From NCBI GenBank assembly GCA_964621525.1, contig CAZUMS010000013.1, positions 1 through 46,905 of the forward strand: a DNA stretch of 46,905 nucleotides. Direction: 5' to 3'. Both the position numbers and the translations under genes were made by a program. Shown one piece after another: positions 8,158-17,380 of this stretch. Each line of letters opens with the position of its first letter. The stretch's first letter is position 1. The stretch is from CAZMGV01 sp964621525 [NCBI: uncultured bacterium] (GTDB lineage Bacteria; JAGRBM01). The notes beneath the pieces were generated by a model. It had not been told where the DNA came from. It saw only the letters and a program-made list of their open reading frames with translations, and did no database searches.

Positions 8158-8613
8158 TCAGCGGAGTTTCGCCGCCGCCACCTCACGCTCCAGGTCATCC
8201 GCCCAGTCGCGGTTGAACCGGTAGACGAGGGGCTGCATGGCACGGGTCATCACGGCGAGCGGCCCCTCGGCGATCTCCCGGTGGCGGACCCGGGTGTGGA
8301 GAGGGCCGAGCGGCTCGAAGTCGAACCGGTGCTCGATTGATCCGAGGAGCGATCCCGGACGGCCGAGACCCCACCCCACCACCCGGTCCTTCTCGTAGTG
8401 GAAGACCGTCATGCTGAGGGCGGCGGGAGCGAAATCGGGCTTGAAGCGGATCCGGGTACCCACCCGCCAGGGGCCGGCCGAAAGCTGCCGGGCGAAGGGA
8501 ATCCGGCGGACCCAGCGGGGCCAGCCGCCGATATCCTCCAGCAGCGCGAACAGTTCACCCGCCGGTGCATCCAGTTCATGAACGTAGTCGATATAAACGA
8601 ACTGAGGTTTCAT
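8158..8613 (-). CDS. SRPBCC (START/polyketide cyclase-like) protein
   Basis: The 151-residue protein fits the helix-grip SRPBCC family, which binds hydrophobic ligands in a central cavity. Features are an N-terminal beta strand (FVYIDYVHELDAPAGELF), the alternate-helix segment LLEDIGGWPRWVRRIPFAR, a run of strands, and a long C-terminal helix with a paired Arg/Asp pattern. I chose ATG 8613 because GGAAG lies upstream; an earlier in-frame Met at 8670 would add 19 residues without a family-like sequence. It is convergent with the carotenoid oxygenase and lies inside the tRNA-Gln-bounded segment. The ligand is unknown. A hydrophobic one would suit the neighbourhood, but that is inference. Confidence 0.8.
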   Translation of the reverse strand: MKPQFVYIDYVHELDAPAGELFALLEDIGGWPRWVRRIPFARQLSAGPWRVGTRIRFKPDFAPAALSMTVFHYEKDRVVGWGLGRPGSLLGSIEHRFDFEPLGPLHTRVRHREIAEGPLAVMTRAMQPLVYRFNRDWADDLEREVAAAKLR

Positions 8614-8798
8614 TCGGCTTCCGGATGGGACGACGATTGCTTTACATGGACCGCCGGCCGCCCCGGACACATCAACTAGCAGAGAAGAGTCGTCCGGTGG
8701 AATCGATCCTCACCTTTCCATGCCGCCCCTCCATTGGGGCCGGCACTGAACCCCGCCTGACGGATTCCGTCGGACGGCCGCGAAGACGGGATTCACCC

Positions 8799-8842
8799 CT
8801 CTGACTCTGCTTGTGGTGGTTCGAATCCATCATCGGGAACCA
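8799..8842. repeat. attR-like 44-bp repeat (partial tRNA-Gln)
   Basis: This is an exact copy of the 3' part of the tRNA-Gln gene at 5537-5580. There is no 5' half upstream, so it is not a functional tRNA. It marks the distal end of the presumed inserted segment. Confidence 0.85.
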
Positions 8843-8918
8843 AATCGGCCCCCTCCAGCTCCCTGAATTTCCCAGCAAGTCCGGCAGGTTAGACCATACC
8901 CTGGATCCTGAGTCTCAA

Positions 8919-8947
8919 TTGTCATTGGGGATATTGAATTTTACTTT
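8919..8947 (+). promoter_or_regulatory. Possible promoter of the imelysin operon
   Basis: TTGTCA at 8919-8924 and TACTTT at 8942-8947 are 17 nt apart, in an AT-rich patch (8915-8965) upstream of the imelysin gene. A second choice is ATTGAA (8933) with TATACA (8955). I see no clear Fur box, although imelysin genes are often iron-responsive. Confidence 0.3.
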
Positions 8948-9051
8948 CAGAATCTATACATTCGGACCGCCTGCCCGTCCCTGCGGCGGCGCGGTCCCGG
9001 AGTCCGTTCGTGCCGACGCTCCGGGAAGCCACTGAAGAAAGGTCACCTGTC

Positions 9052-10206
<1,155 letters not shown>

Positions 10207-10235
10207 GCCCTCCGGGCAACGGAACCCCAGGAATC

Positions 10236-11657
10236 ATGAGACGCCCCGACGTCCGTTCGTTCCGCACCCTGATCGCCGCCGCACTCATCGCGGGTGCAGC
10301 GGCGCTCCCCAGGTGCGGCTCCTCCGGCTCCGAGAACTCTTCGGGCCCCCCGCCCGAAGCCTACTCGGGCGGGGATACGACCATCTTCGACGATACCGCC
10401 AAGGCGTTCAGCCTCGGGCTCCCGAACCTCTCGCTCGAACGGCGGCGCAGCTTCGCCACCGGCAACTCGTTTTTCGAGCGGACCTGGGTAGTCGCGCCGG
10501 CTTCGGCCGTCAGTTCCGACGGCCTCGGCCCCGTGTTCAACGCCATCTCCTGCTCGTCCTGCCACACGGACGACGGCCGCGGCAGGCCGCCGCTCGCGGA
10601 CGGCGAGCCGTTCGAGGGGCTTCTGGTCCGGCTCAGCATCCCCGGTACCGGGCCGCACGGCGAGCCCGTTCCCGACCCCGCCTACGGCGGCCAGTTCAAC
10701 CACCAGTCGATACCGGGCGTGGACGGCGAGGGCGAAATCACGATCACCTATACGGAAGCGCCCGGCACCTATCCGGACGGCGACCCCTACAGCCTCCGCG
10801 TTCCGGAGTACGAGTTCGCGGACCTCAACTTCGGCAGCATCGACGACGACATCATGATCTCGCCGCGCGTGGGCCCGTCGGTGTTCGGCCTCGGCCTCAT
10901 CGCCGCCATCGATACCGGAACCCTCGAAGACCTCGCCGATCCGGACGACACCAACGGCGACGGCATCTCCGGCCGCCCGAACTACGTCTGGGACGCCCTC
11001 GCCGGCGAAACCCGCATCGGCCGGTTCGGCTGGAAAGCGAACGTCGCCACGCTGGAGGAACAGTCTTCCGGAGCATTCCTCGGCGACATCGGCATCACCT
11101 CGCCGCTGTTCCCCGTCCAGAACTGCACCGCCGCCCAGACGGCCTGCGGGGCCGCTCCGAACGGCGGCACGCCGGAGATCGACCAGGAGAAGATTGATTT
11201 CATTACCTTCTACATGCACACGCTCGCCGTGCCTGGGACCCGCGACTGGGACGACCCGGATGTGATTGATGGGCGCAGGCTGTTCGACAGCGTCCGGTGC
11301 TCGCGCTGCCATCTGCCGGTGATCGAGACAGGCACCCACCCGGATTTCCCGGAACTCTCGAACCAGACGATCCGGCCCTTCACGGATCTCCTGCTCCACG
11401 ACATGGGGCCGGACCTCGCTGACGGGCGGCCGGATTTCCTCGCGACGGGTTCCGAGTGGCGCACGCCGCCGCTCTGGGGTATCGGCCTGCAGGAGACGGT
11501 GAACGGGCACACGTTCCTCCTCCACGACGGACGGGCCCGCAACCTGGAAGAGGCGATACTCTGGCACGGCGGCGAAGCCGCCCAGTCCCGCGACCTGTTC
11601 AAGAACCTGAGCCGGACCGACCGTGCAAAACTGGTCCGGTTCCTCGAGTCCCTCTGA
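10236..11657 (+). CDS. Di-heme oxidoreductase family protein (DUF1111)
   Basis: The 473-residue exported protein has two heme c sites, CSSCH (Cys106, Cys109, His110) and CSRCH (Cys355, Cys358, His359), and the family block TPPLWGIGLQE near residue 410. DHOR/DUF1111 proteins resemble MauG-type di-heme peroxidases; their natural substrates are largely unknown, and a link to iron or other periplasmic redox chemistry comes from their frequent pairing with imelysins. The N-terminus has a signal peptide (LIAAALIAGAAAL); Cys27 follows PR, so the lipobox is poor and it may be soluble. It sits between two imelysin genes, so the three products probably act together in the periplasm. Confidence 0.9.
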   Translation: MRRPDVRSFRTLIAAALIAGAAALPRCGSSGSENSSGPPPEAYSGGDTTIFDDTAKAFSLGLPNLSLERRRSFATGNSFFERTWVVAPASAVSSDGLGPVFNAISCSSCHTDDGRGRPPLADGEPFEGLLVRLSIPGTGPHGEPVPDPAYGGQFNHQSIPGVDGEGEITITYTEAPGTYPDGDPYSLRVPEYEFADLNFGSIDDDIMISPRVGPSVFGLGLIAAIDTGTLEDLADPDDTNGDGISGRPNYVWDALAGETRIGRFGWKANVATLEEQSSGAFLGDIGITSPLFPVQNCTAAQTACGAAPNGGTPEIDQEKIDFITFYMHTLAVPGTRDWDDPDVIDGRRLFDSVRCSRCHLPVIETGTHPDFPELSNQTIRPFTDLLLHDMGPDLADGRPDFLATGSEWRTPPLWGIGLQETVNGHTFLLHDGRARNLEEAILWHGGEAAQSRDLFKNLSRTDRAKLVRFLESL

Positions 11658-11685
11658 AAATCCGAACTCCGAGGCTTCATCTCCC

Positions 11686-12777
11686 ATGAAAAAAAGAACC
11701 GCAGCCGCCCTGATCACCGCACTCTTCATCCCCTTTGCAGCAATCTCCTGCATGGACGACCCGGCGGTGGCCGTCTCCGATCCCCTGATAGAGAGCGCCG
11801 TGAGCGCCATCATCCTGCCGTCCTACCGGAACCTCGACGCCGCCGCCGCCGATCTCGTCTCCGCGTGCGAGGACGTCGAGGATGGCGCCGATGCGGACAC
11901 GGTGCTGGCCGCCCAGATCGCCTGGCGCCGGCTCCGGGCCGTCTGGAAGGAGAGCGAGGCTTTCCTATGGGGTCCGGTCAAAACGGACCACCTGGACACG
12001 GTCATCGACTTTTTCCCGCCCGACCCCGCCGCCATCGAGGCGGAAATCTCCGGCGTCGCCACGATCTCGACCGCCTATCTGGATTCGCGCGGAGCCAACA
12101 AGAAGGGGCTTCCGGGCATCGAATACCTGCTGTTCGACGGCACCCCGGTCACGGACCTCGCGGGCAGCGCCCGGCGGCGCGCCTGGCTGCTTGCCGCGGC
12201 CGAAAGCCTGAAGAACGAAACGGAGAAACTGCTGGACGCCTGGGAGCCGGAAGGCGGGAATTTCGCCGCCCTCGTGATCGCGCCCGGCTCCGGCGGCTCG
12301 CCGTACGCGACGCCCGAGGAAGTCCGGGGCGAGCTGATCGGCGGCCTCGTGTTCCTCGCCGAGCGCATCGCCGACCAGAAGCTGGGCCGTCCGCTCGGCA
12401 ACTTCACCGCCGGGATCCCGGAGCCGGACAGCGTGGAATCGCCTTACAGCGGCGGGGCCCTCGACGATATCCAGTCGAACCTGCGCGGAATCCTCTACGT
12501 CATGAACGCCGGATATGAAGGGACGTCGGACCTGAGCCTGCTCGGCGCAGTAAGGGCCGCCAATCCGGCCGCCGCCGGAGCGCTGGAAAGCGCCCTCGTG
12601 CAGGCCCAGATCGCCGTGAACCTCGTGCCGCCTCCGCTCGCGGACGCTGTCGAGTCGGATCCTGTACCCGTCGAGGCGGCTTTGGCGGCGATGAAGGCGC
12701 TAAAAGCCCGCCTCGCCGTCGATCTCACCAGTTCGCTGAATGCTACGCTCGGGTTCAATCCGAACGACGGCGACTGA
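11686..12777 (+). CDS. Imelysin-like lipoprotein, second copy
   Basis: The 363-residue lipoprotein (AISC lipobox, Cys22) has the same imelysin fold as the first gene of the cluster, but the GxHxxE motif reads GLPGIEYLLF. The His is replaced by Pro143, while Glu146 remains. Second imelysins in such clusters often have this degenerate motif, so the two copies probably differ in metal binding. I chose the ATG at 11686; an upstream in-frame ATG at 11623 lies inside the preceding gene. It is 28 nt after the di-heme gene and 12 nt before the HTTM gene, consistent with one operon. Confidence 0.88.
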   Translation: MKKRTAAALITALFIPFAAISCMDDPAVAVSDPLIESAVSAIILPSYRNLDAAAADLVSACEDVEDGADADTVLAAQIAWRRLRAVWKESEAFLWGPVKTDHLDTVIDFFPPDPAAIEAEISGVATISTAYLDSRGANKKGLPGIEYLLFDGTPVTDLAGSARRRAWLLAAAESLKNETEKLLDAWEPEGGNFAALVIAPGSGGSPYATPEEVRGELIGGLVFLAERIADQKLGRPLGNFTAGIPEPDSVESPYSGGALDDIQSNLRGILYVMNAGYEGTSDLSLLGAVRAANPAAAGALESALVQAQIAVNLVPPPLADAVESDPVPVEAALAAMKALKARLAVDLTSSLNATLGFNPNDGD

Positions 12778-12789
12778 GCACGCCGCCCC

Positions 12790-14112
12790 ATGTCCACTCC
12801 GGTCTCGCGCCTGTTCGAACCGGCTGACGGACGCTCGCTCGCCGGTTTCCGCATCGCCTTCGGCGGCGTCATGTCGCTGGCGATGGTGCGGTTCCTCATA
12901 AAGGGAACGGCCGAGGGGAAGTTCTACCGGGCGGTCTGGCACTTTTCGTATCCCGGCCTCGAATGGCTGAAACCGCTCCCCCGGCCGGGAATGGACATTC
13001 TGGCGGGATTACTCGCCCTCCTCGCCCTGTCGCTGTCGGCGGGATTCAGGCCCCGGATTTCCGCCCTCCTGTTCGGCCTCGGCTTCACCTGGCTCCACCT
13101 CATCGACCAGACGAACTACCTGAACCACTACTATCTGGTGAGCCTCGTGGCGCTGCTTCTCGCCTTCCTGCCGTCCGGCGCCGCCTGGTCAATCGACAAC
13201 CATCTGGCCGGACGGCCGCAGACCGGCTTCGTGCCGTTCTGGAGCGTGGCGATCCTCCGGTTCCAGCTCGGCTGCGTCTATACGTTCGGCGGCATCGCGA
13301 AGCTCGGCCATGACTGGCTGATCCGCGCCGAGCCCGTCACTGCCTGGCTCCGGGAGAACCGCCACCTGCCGGTGCTCGGCCCCCTGCTCCAGACGCCCGG
13401 AGCGGCACCGGCCATGAGCTGGGCCGGACTTCTGTTCGACCTTTCGGTCCCGTGGCTGCTCCTCGCCCGCCGGACGAGGCCCTTCGCCTACGGTCTCGTC
13501 GTCGTGTTCCACCTCCTGACGCACCTTCTGTTTCCGATCGGCATATTCCCGCTGCTCATGATCGTCCTTACGCCGGTGTTCTTCGAGCCCGACTGGCCGG
13601 AGCGCTGGTTCCGCGGCGCAAGTACCGCTTCTGTTCCCGCGGAACAGCCGCCCCGGAATTCCCGGTTCATCCTGGCGGCGCTCGGTCTCTATGCCGCCGT
13701 CCAGATTCTCGTCCCGCTCCGGTCCCTGCTCCGGCCGGGGAACGTGCTCTGGACCGAGAACGGCATCCGGTTCTCCTGGAAAGTCATGGTTGCCGAGAAG
13801 ACCGGGCTCGCGGAGTTCACCGTGACGGACCGGGAGACCGGCCGCGCGAAGACAGTGAACCCGGCGGCTGAACTTACCCCCGAGCAGGTCCGCTACATGG
13901 CCATCGATCCGTGGATGATTCTTGCCTACGCCCGGCATGCCGGGGCCCGGGAAGCCGCCGCCACGGGGCATCCGGTTTCGGTCACGGTGGATTCGTGGGC
14001 TGCCCTGAACGGCCGCCCGGCCGGGCGGTTCGTCCGTCCGGATGTGGACCTGATGGAAATCACTCCGGATACGCCCCTCGACCGCTGGCTGGTCAGCCTC
14101 GAACCCGAATGA
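12790..14112 (+). CDS. HTTM-domain membrane protein (vitamin K gamma-carboxylase-like)
   Basis: The 440-residue protein has several membrane segments (for example GMDILAGLLALLALSLSAGF and LVSLVALLLAFLPSG) and the HTTM hallmarks LNHYYL and GGIAKLGHDWL, with Lys171 matching the conserved Lys of the human carboxylase. A soluble, beta-rich C-terminus follows from about residue 310. Known family: gamma-glutamyl carboxylase and its many bacterial relatives; most bacterial members have no proven reaction. It follows the second imelysin by 12 nt. Its co-occurrence with imelysin and DHOR is seen in other bacteria, and a redox or modification role on periplasmic partners is possible. Function here is inferred by association only. 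Confidence 0.85.
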   Translation: MSTPVSRLFEPADGRSLAGFRIAFGGVMSLAMVRFLIKGTAEGKFYRAVWHFSYPGLEWLKPLPRPGMDILAGLLALLALSLSAGFRPRISALLFGLGFTWLHLIDQTNYLNHYYLVSLVALLLAFLPSGAAWSIDNHLAGRPQTGFVPFWSVAILRFQLGCVYTFGGIAKLGHDWLIRAEPVTAWLRENRHLPVLGPLLQTPGAAPAMSWAGLLFDLSVPWLLLARRTRPFAYGLVVVFHLLTHLLFPIGIFPLLMIVLTPVFFEPDWPERWFRGASTASVPAEQPPRNSRFILAALGLYAAVQILVPLRSLLRPGNVLWTENGIRFSWKVMVAEKTGLAEFTVTDRETGRAKTVNPAAELTPEQVRYMAIDPWMILAYARHAGAREAAATGHPVSVTVDSWAALNGRPAGRFVRPDVDLMEITPDTPLDRWLVSLEPE

Positions 14113-14285
14113 GGGGGCCGGCCCCGCCCTGTCCACATGATCCCTCTCACACGGGCCTCCATGTCGGGTTAACCCATTGATTTTATTGCTCTTTATAACC
14201 CGTCGAAAACCGGTTTGACGCGGTGCAAATGGGGTGTTACGCGGGGGCGTCCTAATTTTCATGTGAGGATGGACTAAGAGGAACC

Positions 14286-16562
14286 ATGACACCTTATCTC
14301 AATCTGATCGCGCAGAACGCCCTCGCGGCGGACGGATCTCCGCACAACGTCAACCTTCTCATTCTGCTCGTGCTCGGCATCGGCTCGGGCGCCCTCCTGA
14401 TGGCCCTGTGGCTGCTCAAGTGGGTCATGGCGAAGGACTGCGGCCCGGACGAGATGCAGAAGATCTCGAACGCCATCAAGGCGGGCGCCGAGGCGTTCCT
14501 CTCGCGCCAGAACAAGACCATCGTCATCATCGCGGGCGCCCTCGGCGTCCTCATCTTCGTGCTCTACGCCTTCGTCCGCGGCCACCACGCGTTCGATCCG
14601 ACCGACACGGCCCTGGAGCTCGCCCTCTGGACGACGCTCTCGTTCCTGCTCGGCGCGGGCTGTTCCGTCGCCGCGGGCTACGTGGGCATGTGGATCGCCA
14701 TCCGGACGAACATCCGCACGGCGGCCGCCGCCCGGACGTCCCTGAACGACGCCCTCCGGGTCGCCCTCCGGGGCGGCGCGGTGTCGGGCCTGTTCGTGGT
14801 CGCCATGAGCCTCGTCGGCGTCGCCGGCCTCTACTACCTCGTGTTCCTCGTGAAGGCGCACGGCCTTGAGGCGGGCACCCCCGAATACGACAAGCTCGTC
14901 AAGCAGATCCCCTACATCATCGCCGGCTACGGCTTCGGCGCCTCGCTCGTCGCGCTGTTCGCTCAGGTGGGCGGCGGCATCTACACGAAGGCCGCCGACG
15001 TGGGCGCGGACCTCGTGGGCAAGGTCGAGAAGGGCATCCCCGAGGACGACCCCCGCAACCCGGCCGTCATCGCCGACCTTGTGGGCGACAACGTGGGCGA
15101 CTGCGCGGGCCGCGGCGCCGACCTGTTCGAGTCCACCGCCGCCGAGAACATCGGCGCGATGATCCTCGGCGTGGCGCTGTTTCCCTTCTTCGGCGTGGGC
15201 GGCGTGATGTTCCCGCTCGTCGCGCGCTCGTTCGGCCTCATCGCCTCGATCGCCGGCATCATGATCGTCCGCACGGACGAGGACGCCGACCCGATGGACG
15301 CGCTGAACAAGGGCTACTACCTGACCTCGGCGCTCGCCTTCGTGGGCTTCATCATCGCGAGCTACTGGCTCCTCCGCACGGAAGGCGAGTTCCTCGCCGA
15401 CGCCTGGCAGTACTACACCGCCTGCGCCGCCATCGGCATCGTCTGCTCGGTGGCGTTCCTCTACATCACCCAGTACTACACCGAGTACAAATACAGGCCG
15501 GTGCTCTCCATCGCCGAGGCCAGCCTCACCGGCCCGGCGACGAACGTGATCCAGGGCATCGCCGTGGGTCTTGAGTGCACGCTCCTGTCGGTCCTCGCGA
15601 TCTCGGTGGCCGTGCTGTCCTCTTACCACCTCGGCCAGGAAGCGCTCCCGCAGCTGGACCCCGTGGCCGCAGGCCTGTTCGGCACCGCCGTCGCCACCAT
15701 GGGCATGCTCGGGCCGGCCGGCTACGTGCTCGCCATGGACACCTTCGGCCCGATTACGGACAACGCGGGCGGCATCGTGGAAATGTCCCACCAGCCCGAG
15801 AACGTCCGCCAGAAGACGGACCGCCTCGACGCCGTGGGCAACACGACCAAGGCGCTCACCAAGGGTTACGCCATCGGCTCGGCCGCCCTCGCCGCGTTCC
15901 TGCTGTTCTCGGCCTACCTCGACGAGATCAAGAACTTCACGCAGGCCTCGTCCTACGTGACCGTGGACCTCGTGAAGCCGGAAGTATTCGTCGCCGCGCT
16001 GCTCGGCGCGATGGTGGTCTTCTTCTTCAGCTCGCTCTGCATCCGCGCCGTGGGTACTGCCGCGCAGTCGGTCATCACGGCCGTCCGCATCCAGTTCAAG
16101 GAGCGGCCGGGCATCATGGAAGGCAAGCAGGATCCTGACTACGGCGCCGTCGTGGACATCGTCACGAAGGACGCGCTCCGCAAGATGGTCGCCCCCGGAC
16201 TCGTGGTCGTGGGCTCCGTGATCGCGGTGGGCCTCGTGTTCCGCGCCCTCGCCCCGGCGGACGACCCCGAGCTCGGCGCCAAGGCCGTGGCCGGGTTCCT
16301 GATGTCGGCGACGATCAGCGGCATCCTCATGGCGACGTTCCTGAACAACGCGGGCGGCGCCTGGGACAACGCCAAAAAGTACATCGAGCTCGGCAAGGGT
16401 GCGGGCGGCAAGGGCTCCGACCAGCACAAGGCGGCGGTCGTGGGCGATACCGTCGGCGACCCCTTCAAGGACACGGCGGGCCCCTCGCTGCACGTCCTCA
16501 TCAAGCTGCTCGCCACGCTGACGCTGGTGCTCGCACCGCTGTTCATCGCCGGCGGCCACTGA
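14286..16562 (+). CDS. hppA: Membrane-bound pyrophosphatase, K+-independent type
   Basis: The 758-residue integral membrane protein couples hydrolysis of pyrophosphate to cation pumping. It has about 16 membrane segments and the signature loops GGGIYTKAADVGADLVGKVE, VGDNVGDCAGRGADLFES, DTFGPITDNAGGI and GDTVGDPFKDTAGPSLH, where Asp residues bind Mg-PPi. The K+-dependence determinant is Lys: GNTTKA with Lys522, the pattern of K+-independent, H+-pumping enzymes (K+-dependent ones have Ala there). The start is preceded by AAGAGGA. A strong intrinsic terminator follows. It lies alone, 173 nt downstream of the HTTM gene. Confidence 0.96.
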   Translation: MTPYLNLIAQNALAADGSPHNVNLLILLVLGIGSGALLMALWLLKWVMAKDCGPDEMQKISNAIKAGAEAFLSRQNKTIVIIAGALGVLIFVLYAFVRGHHAFDPTDTALELALWTTLSFLLGAGCSVAAGYVGMWIAIRTNIRTAAAARTSLNDALRVALRGGAVSGLFVVAMSLVGVAGLYYLVFLVKAHGLEAGTPEYDKLVKQIPYIIAGYGFGASLVALFAQVGGGIYTKAADVGADLVGKVEKGIPEDDPRNPAVIADLVGDNVGDCAGRGADLFESTAAENIGAMILGVALFPFFGVGGVMFPLVARSFGLIASIAGIMIVRTDEDADPMDALNKGYYLTSALAFVGFIIASYWLLRTEGEFLADAWQYYTACAAIGIVCSVAFLYITQYYTEYKYRPVLSIAEASLTGPATNVIQGIAVGLECTLLSVLAISVAVLSSYHLGQEALPQLDPVAAGLFGTAVATMGMLGPAGYVLAMDTFGPITDNAGGIVEMSHQPENVRQKTDRLDAVGNTTKALTKGYAIGSAALAAFLLFSAYLDEIKNFTQASSYVTVDLVKPEVFVAALLGAMVVFFFSSLCIRAVGTAAQSVITAVRIQFKERPGIMEGKQDPDYGAVVDIVTKDALRKMVAPGLVVVGSVIAVGLVFRALAPADDPELGAKAVAGFLMSATISGILMATFLNNAGGAWDNAKKYIELGKGAGGKGSDQHKAAVVGDTVGDPFKDTAGPSLHVLIKLLATLTLVLAPLFIAGGH

Positions 16563-16619
16563 AAACCTGACCTGAACTTTTCCCGGGATCCCCAAAAGGG
16601 ATCTGGAGAAGAAACGAAG

Positions 16620-16648
16620 ACGGCCCGGCGATCCCGGGCCGTTTTTTA
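16620..16648 (+). terminator. Rho-independent terminator after hppA
   Basis: A 9-bp stem, ACGGCCCGG/CCGGGCCGT, with loop CGATC is followed by TTTTTT. The last T-run bases overlap the stop codon of the convergent TetR gene. Confidence 0.9.
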
Positions 16649-17326
16649 TTGCGCTTTTGCCCCCGCAATGAGCGGCAGGATGAATCTCCGGGCGTAGTCC
16701 CGGAGCCCCTGCGGGTCGCCCAGCGGGACCACGCTCCCCCGGGTGACGGCGAACGACTGGAGCAGCCGGAGCACGCTCTCGGCGGCCCAGTCGGCCTCAC
16801 GGCGCCCCACGGTCTTTACGTTCCGCCGGATGAACGCGGCCAGCGACATCCGGGCCAGCGCCAGGGCAGGTTCTGCCTTCACCGTCAGCACGGTCATCGT
16901 CGCCTCGGGATCGCTGCTCATCATGCGCCGGAGCAGCCGGTTCTCGCGGATCGCCTCGAGCGTGACGGCAAACCCCTCCACGAGCCGGTCCTCGATGGGA
17001 GCACCGGGGGCCACGGCGCGGTCCACCGAGAGCATGAATTCGCGCACCTGGCGGGCCGCGATCGCCTGCATGAGCGCTTCCTTGGTCGGGAACCTCCGGT
17101 AGACGGTCATGCGGACCACACCGGCGCGGCGGGCGACGTCCTCGATGGTCGTGCGGCGGAAACCGAACTCCATGAGCTCCGCCATGCCGGCGGCGAGGAT
17201 CCGTTCGGCCGTCGGATCGGGCTTTTTCGGACTCCCCGTGAGACTCTTCAGGAACGGCGCCATGCCCGGAGCCTGGCCCGCGGGCGGCGGCGGTTTCGGC
17301 GACCGCGATGTCTTCGGTTGTGACAT
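16646..17326 (-). CDS. TetR-family transcriptional regulator
   Basis: The 226-residue protein has an N-terminal helix-turn-helix at about residues 40-85: AERILAAGMAELMEFGFRRT, then TIEDVARRAGVVRMTVYRRF, then PTKEAL, followed by a helical ligand-binding domain. The first 30 residues are Pro/Lys-rich and flexible. I chose ATG 17326; this start codon lies inside a palindrome (TGTGACA...TGTCACA), which could be its own operator. It is divergent from the MpaB-type oxygenase and acyl-CoA dehydrogenase genes, so it probably represses them and itself. The ligand is unknown; acyl-CoA or a hydrophobic substrate would suit the regulon. Its stop lies within the T-run of the hppA terminator. Confidence 0.88.
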   Translation of the reverse strand: MSQPKTSRSPKPPPPAGQAPGMAPFLKSLTGSPKKPDPTAERILAAGMAELMEFGFRRTTIEDVARRAGVVRMTVYRRFPTKEALMQAIAARQVREFMLSVDRAVAPGAPIEDRLVEGFAVTLEAIRENRLLRRMMSSDPEATMTVLTVKAEPALALARMSLAAFIRRNVKTVGRREADWAAESVLRLLQSFAVTRGSVVPLGDPQGLRDYARRFILPLIAGAKAQ

Positions 17327-17350
17327 AACTACATTATTGTCACATTGACA
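17319..17350. promoter_or_regulatory. Palindromic operator candidate between TetR and MpaB genes
   Basis: TGTGACA (17319-17325) and TGTCACA (17338-17344) form a perfect 7-bp inverted repeat with a 12-nt spacer. A second, overlapping palindrome TGTCA-N3-TGACA is at 17338-17350. The site covers the TetR start codon and lies 31-62 nt upstream of the oxygenase start, so binding would block both directions. No experimental support. Confidence 0.6.
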
Positions 17351-17380
17351 CACTGCGCGCAAGAGGACTAACCTGTCTTT

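Larger units (their letters stand above)
5537..8842. mobile_element. Integrase-free segment bounded by tRNA-Gln repeats
   Basis: About 3.26 kb lies between the intact tRNA and the repeated tRNA 3' end. It carries an SDR oxidoreductase, a carotenoid oxygenase and an SRPBCC protein. I see no integrase, excisionase or replication gene. It is therefore either a remnant of a larger island that lost its recombinase, or a cassette moved by an integrase encoded elsewhere. A simple segmental duplication of the tRNA end is the alternative. The boundary evidence is strong; mobility is inferred. Confidence 0.55.

Noticed and set aside
8799-8842. Second tRNA-Gln gene
   Set aside because: Only the 3' 44 nt are present; there is no acceptor 5' strand, D arm or full anticodon stem.
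14274-16595. Long antisense frame (about 770 codons) opposite hppA
   Set aside because: It is a shadow of a strongly biased, well-identified gene; the composition is that of reverse-complemented membrane codons.
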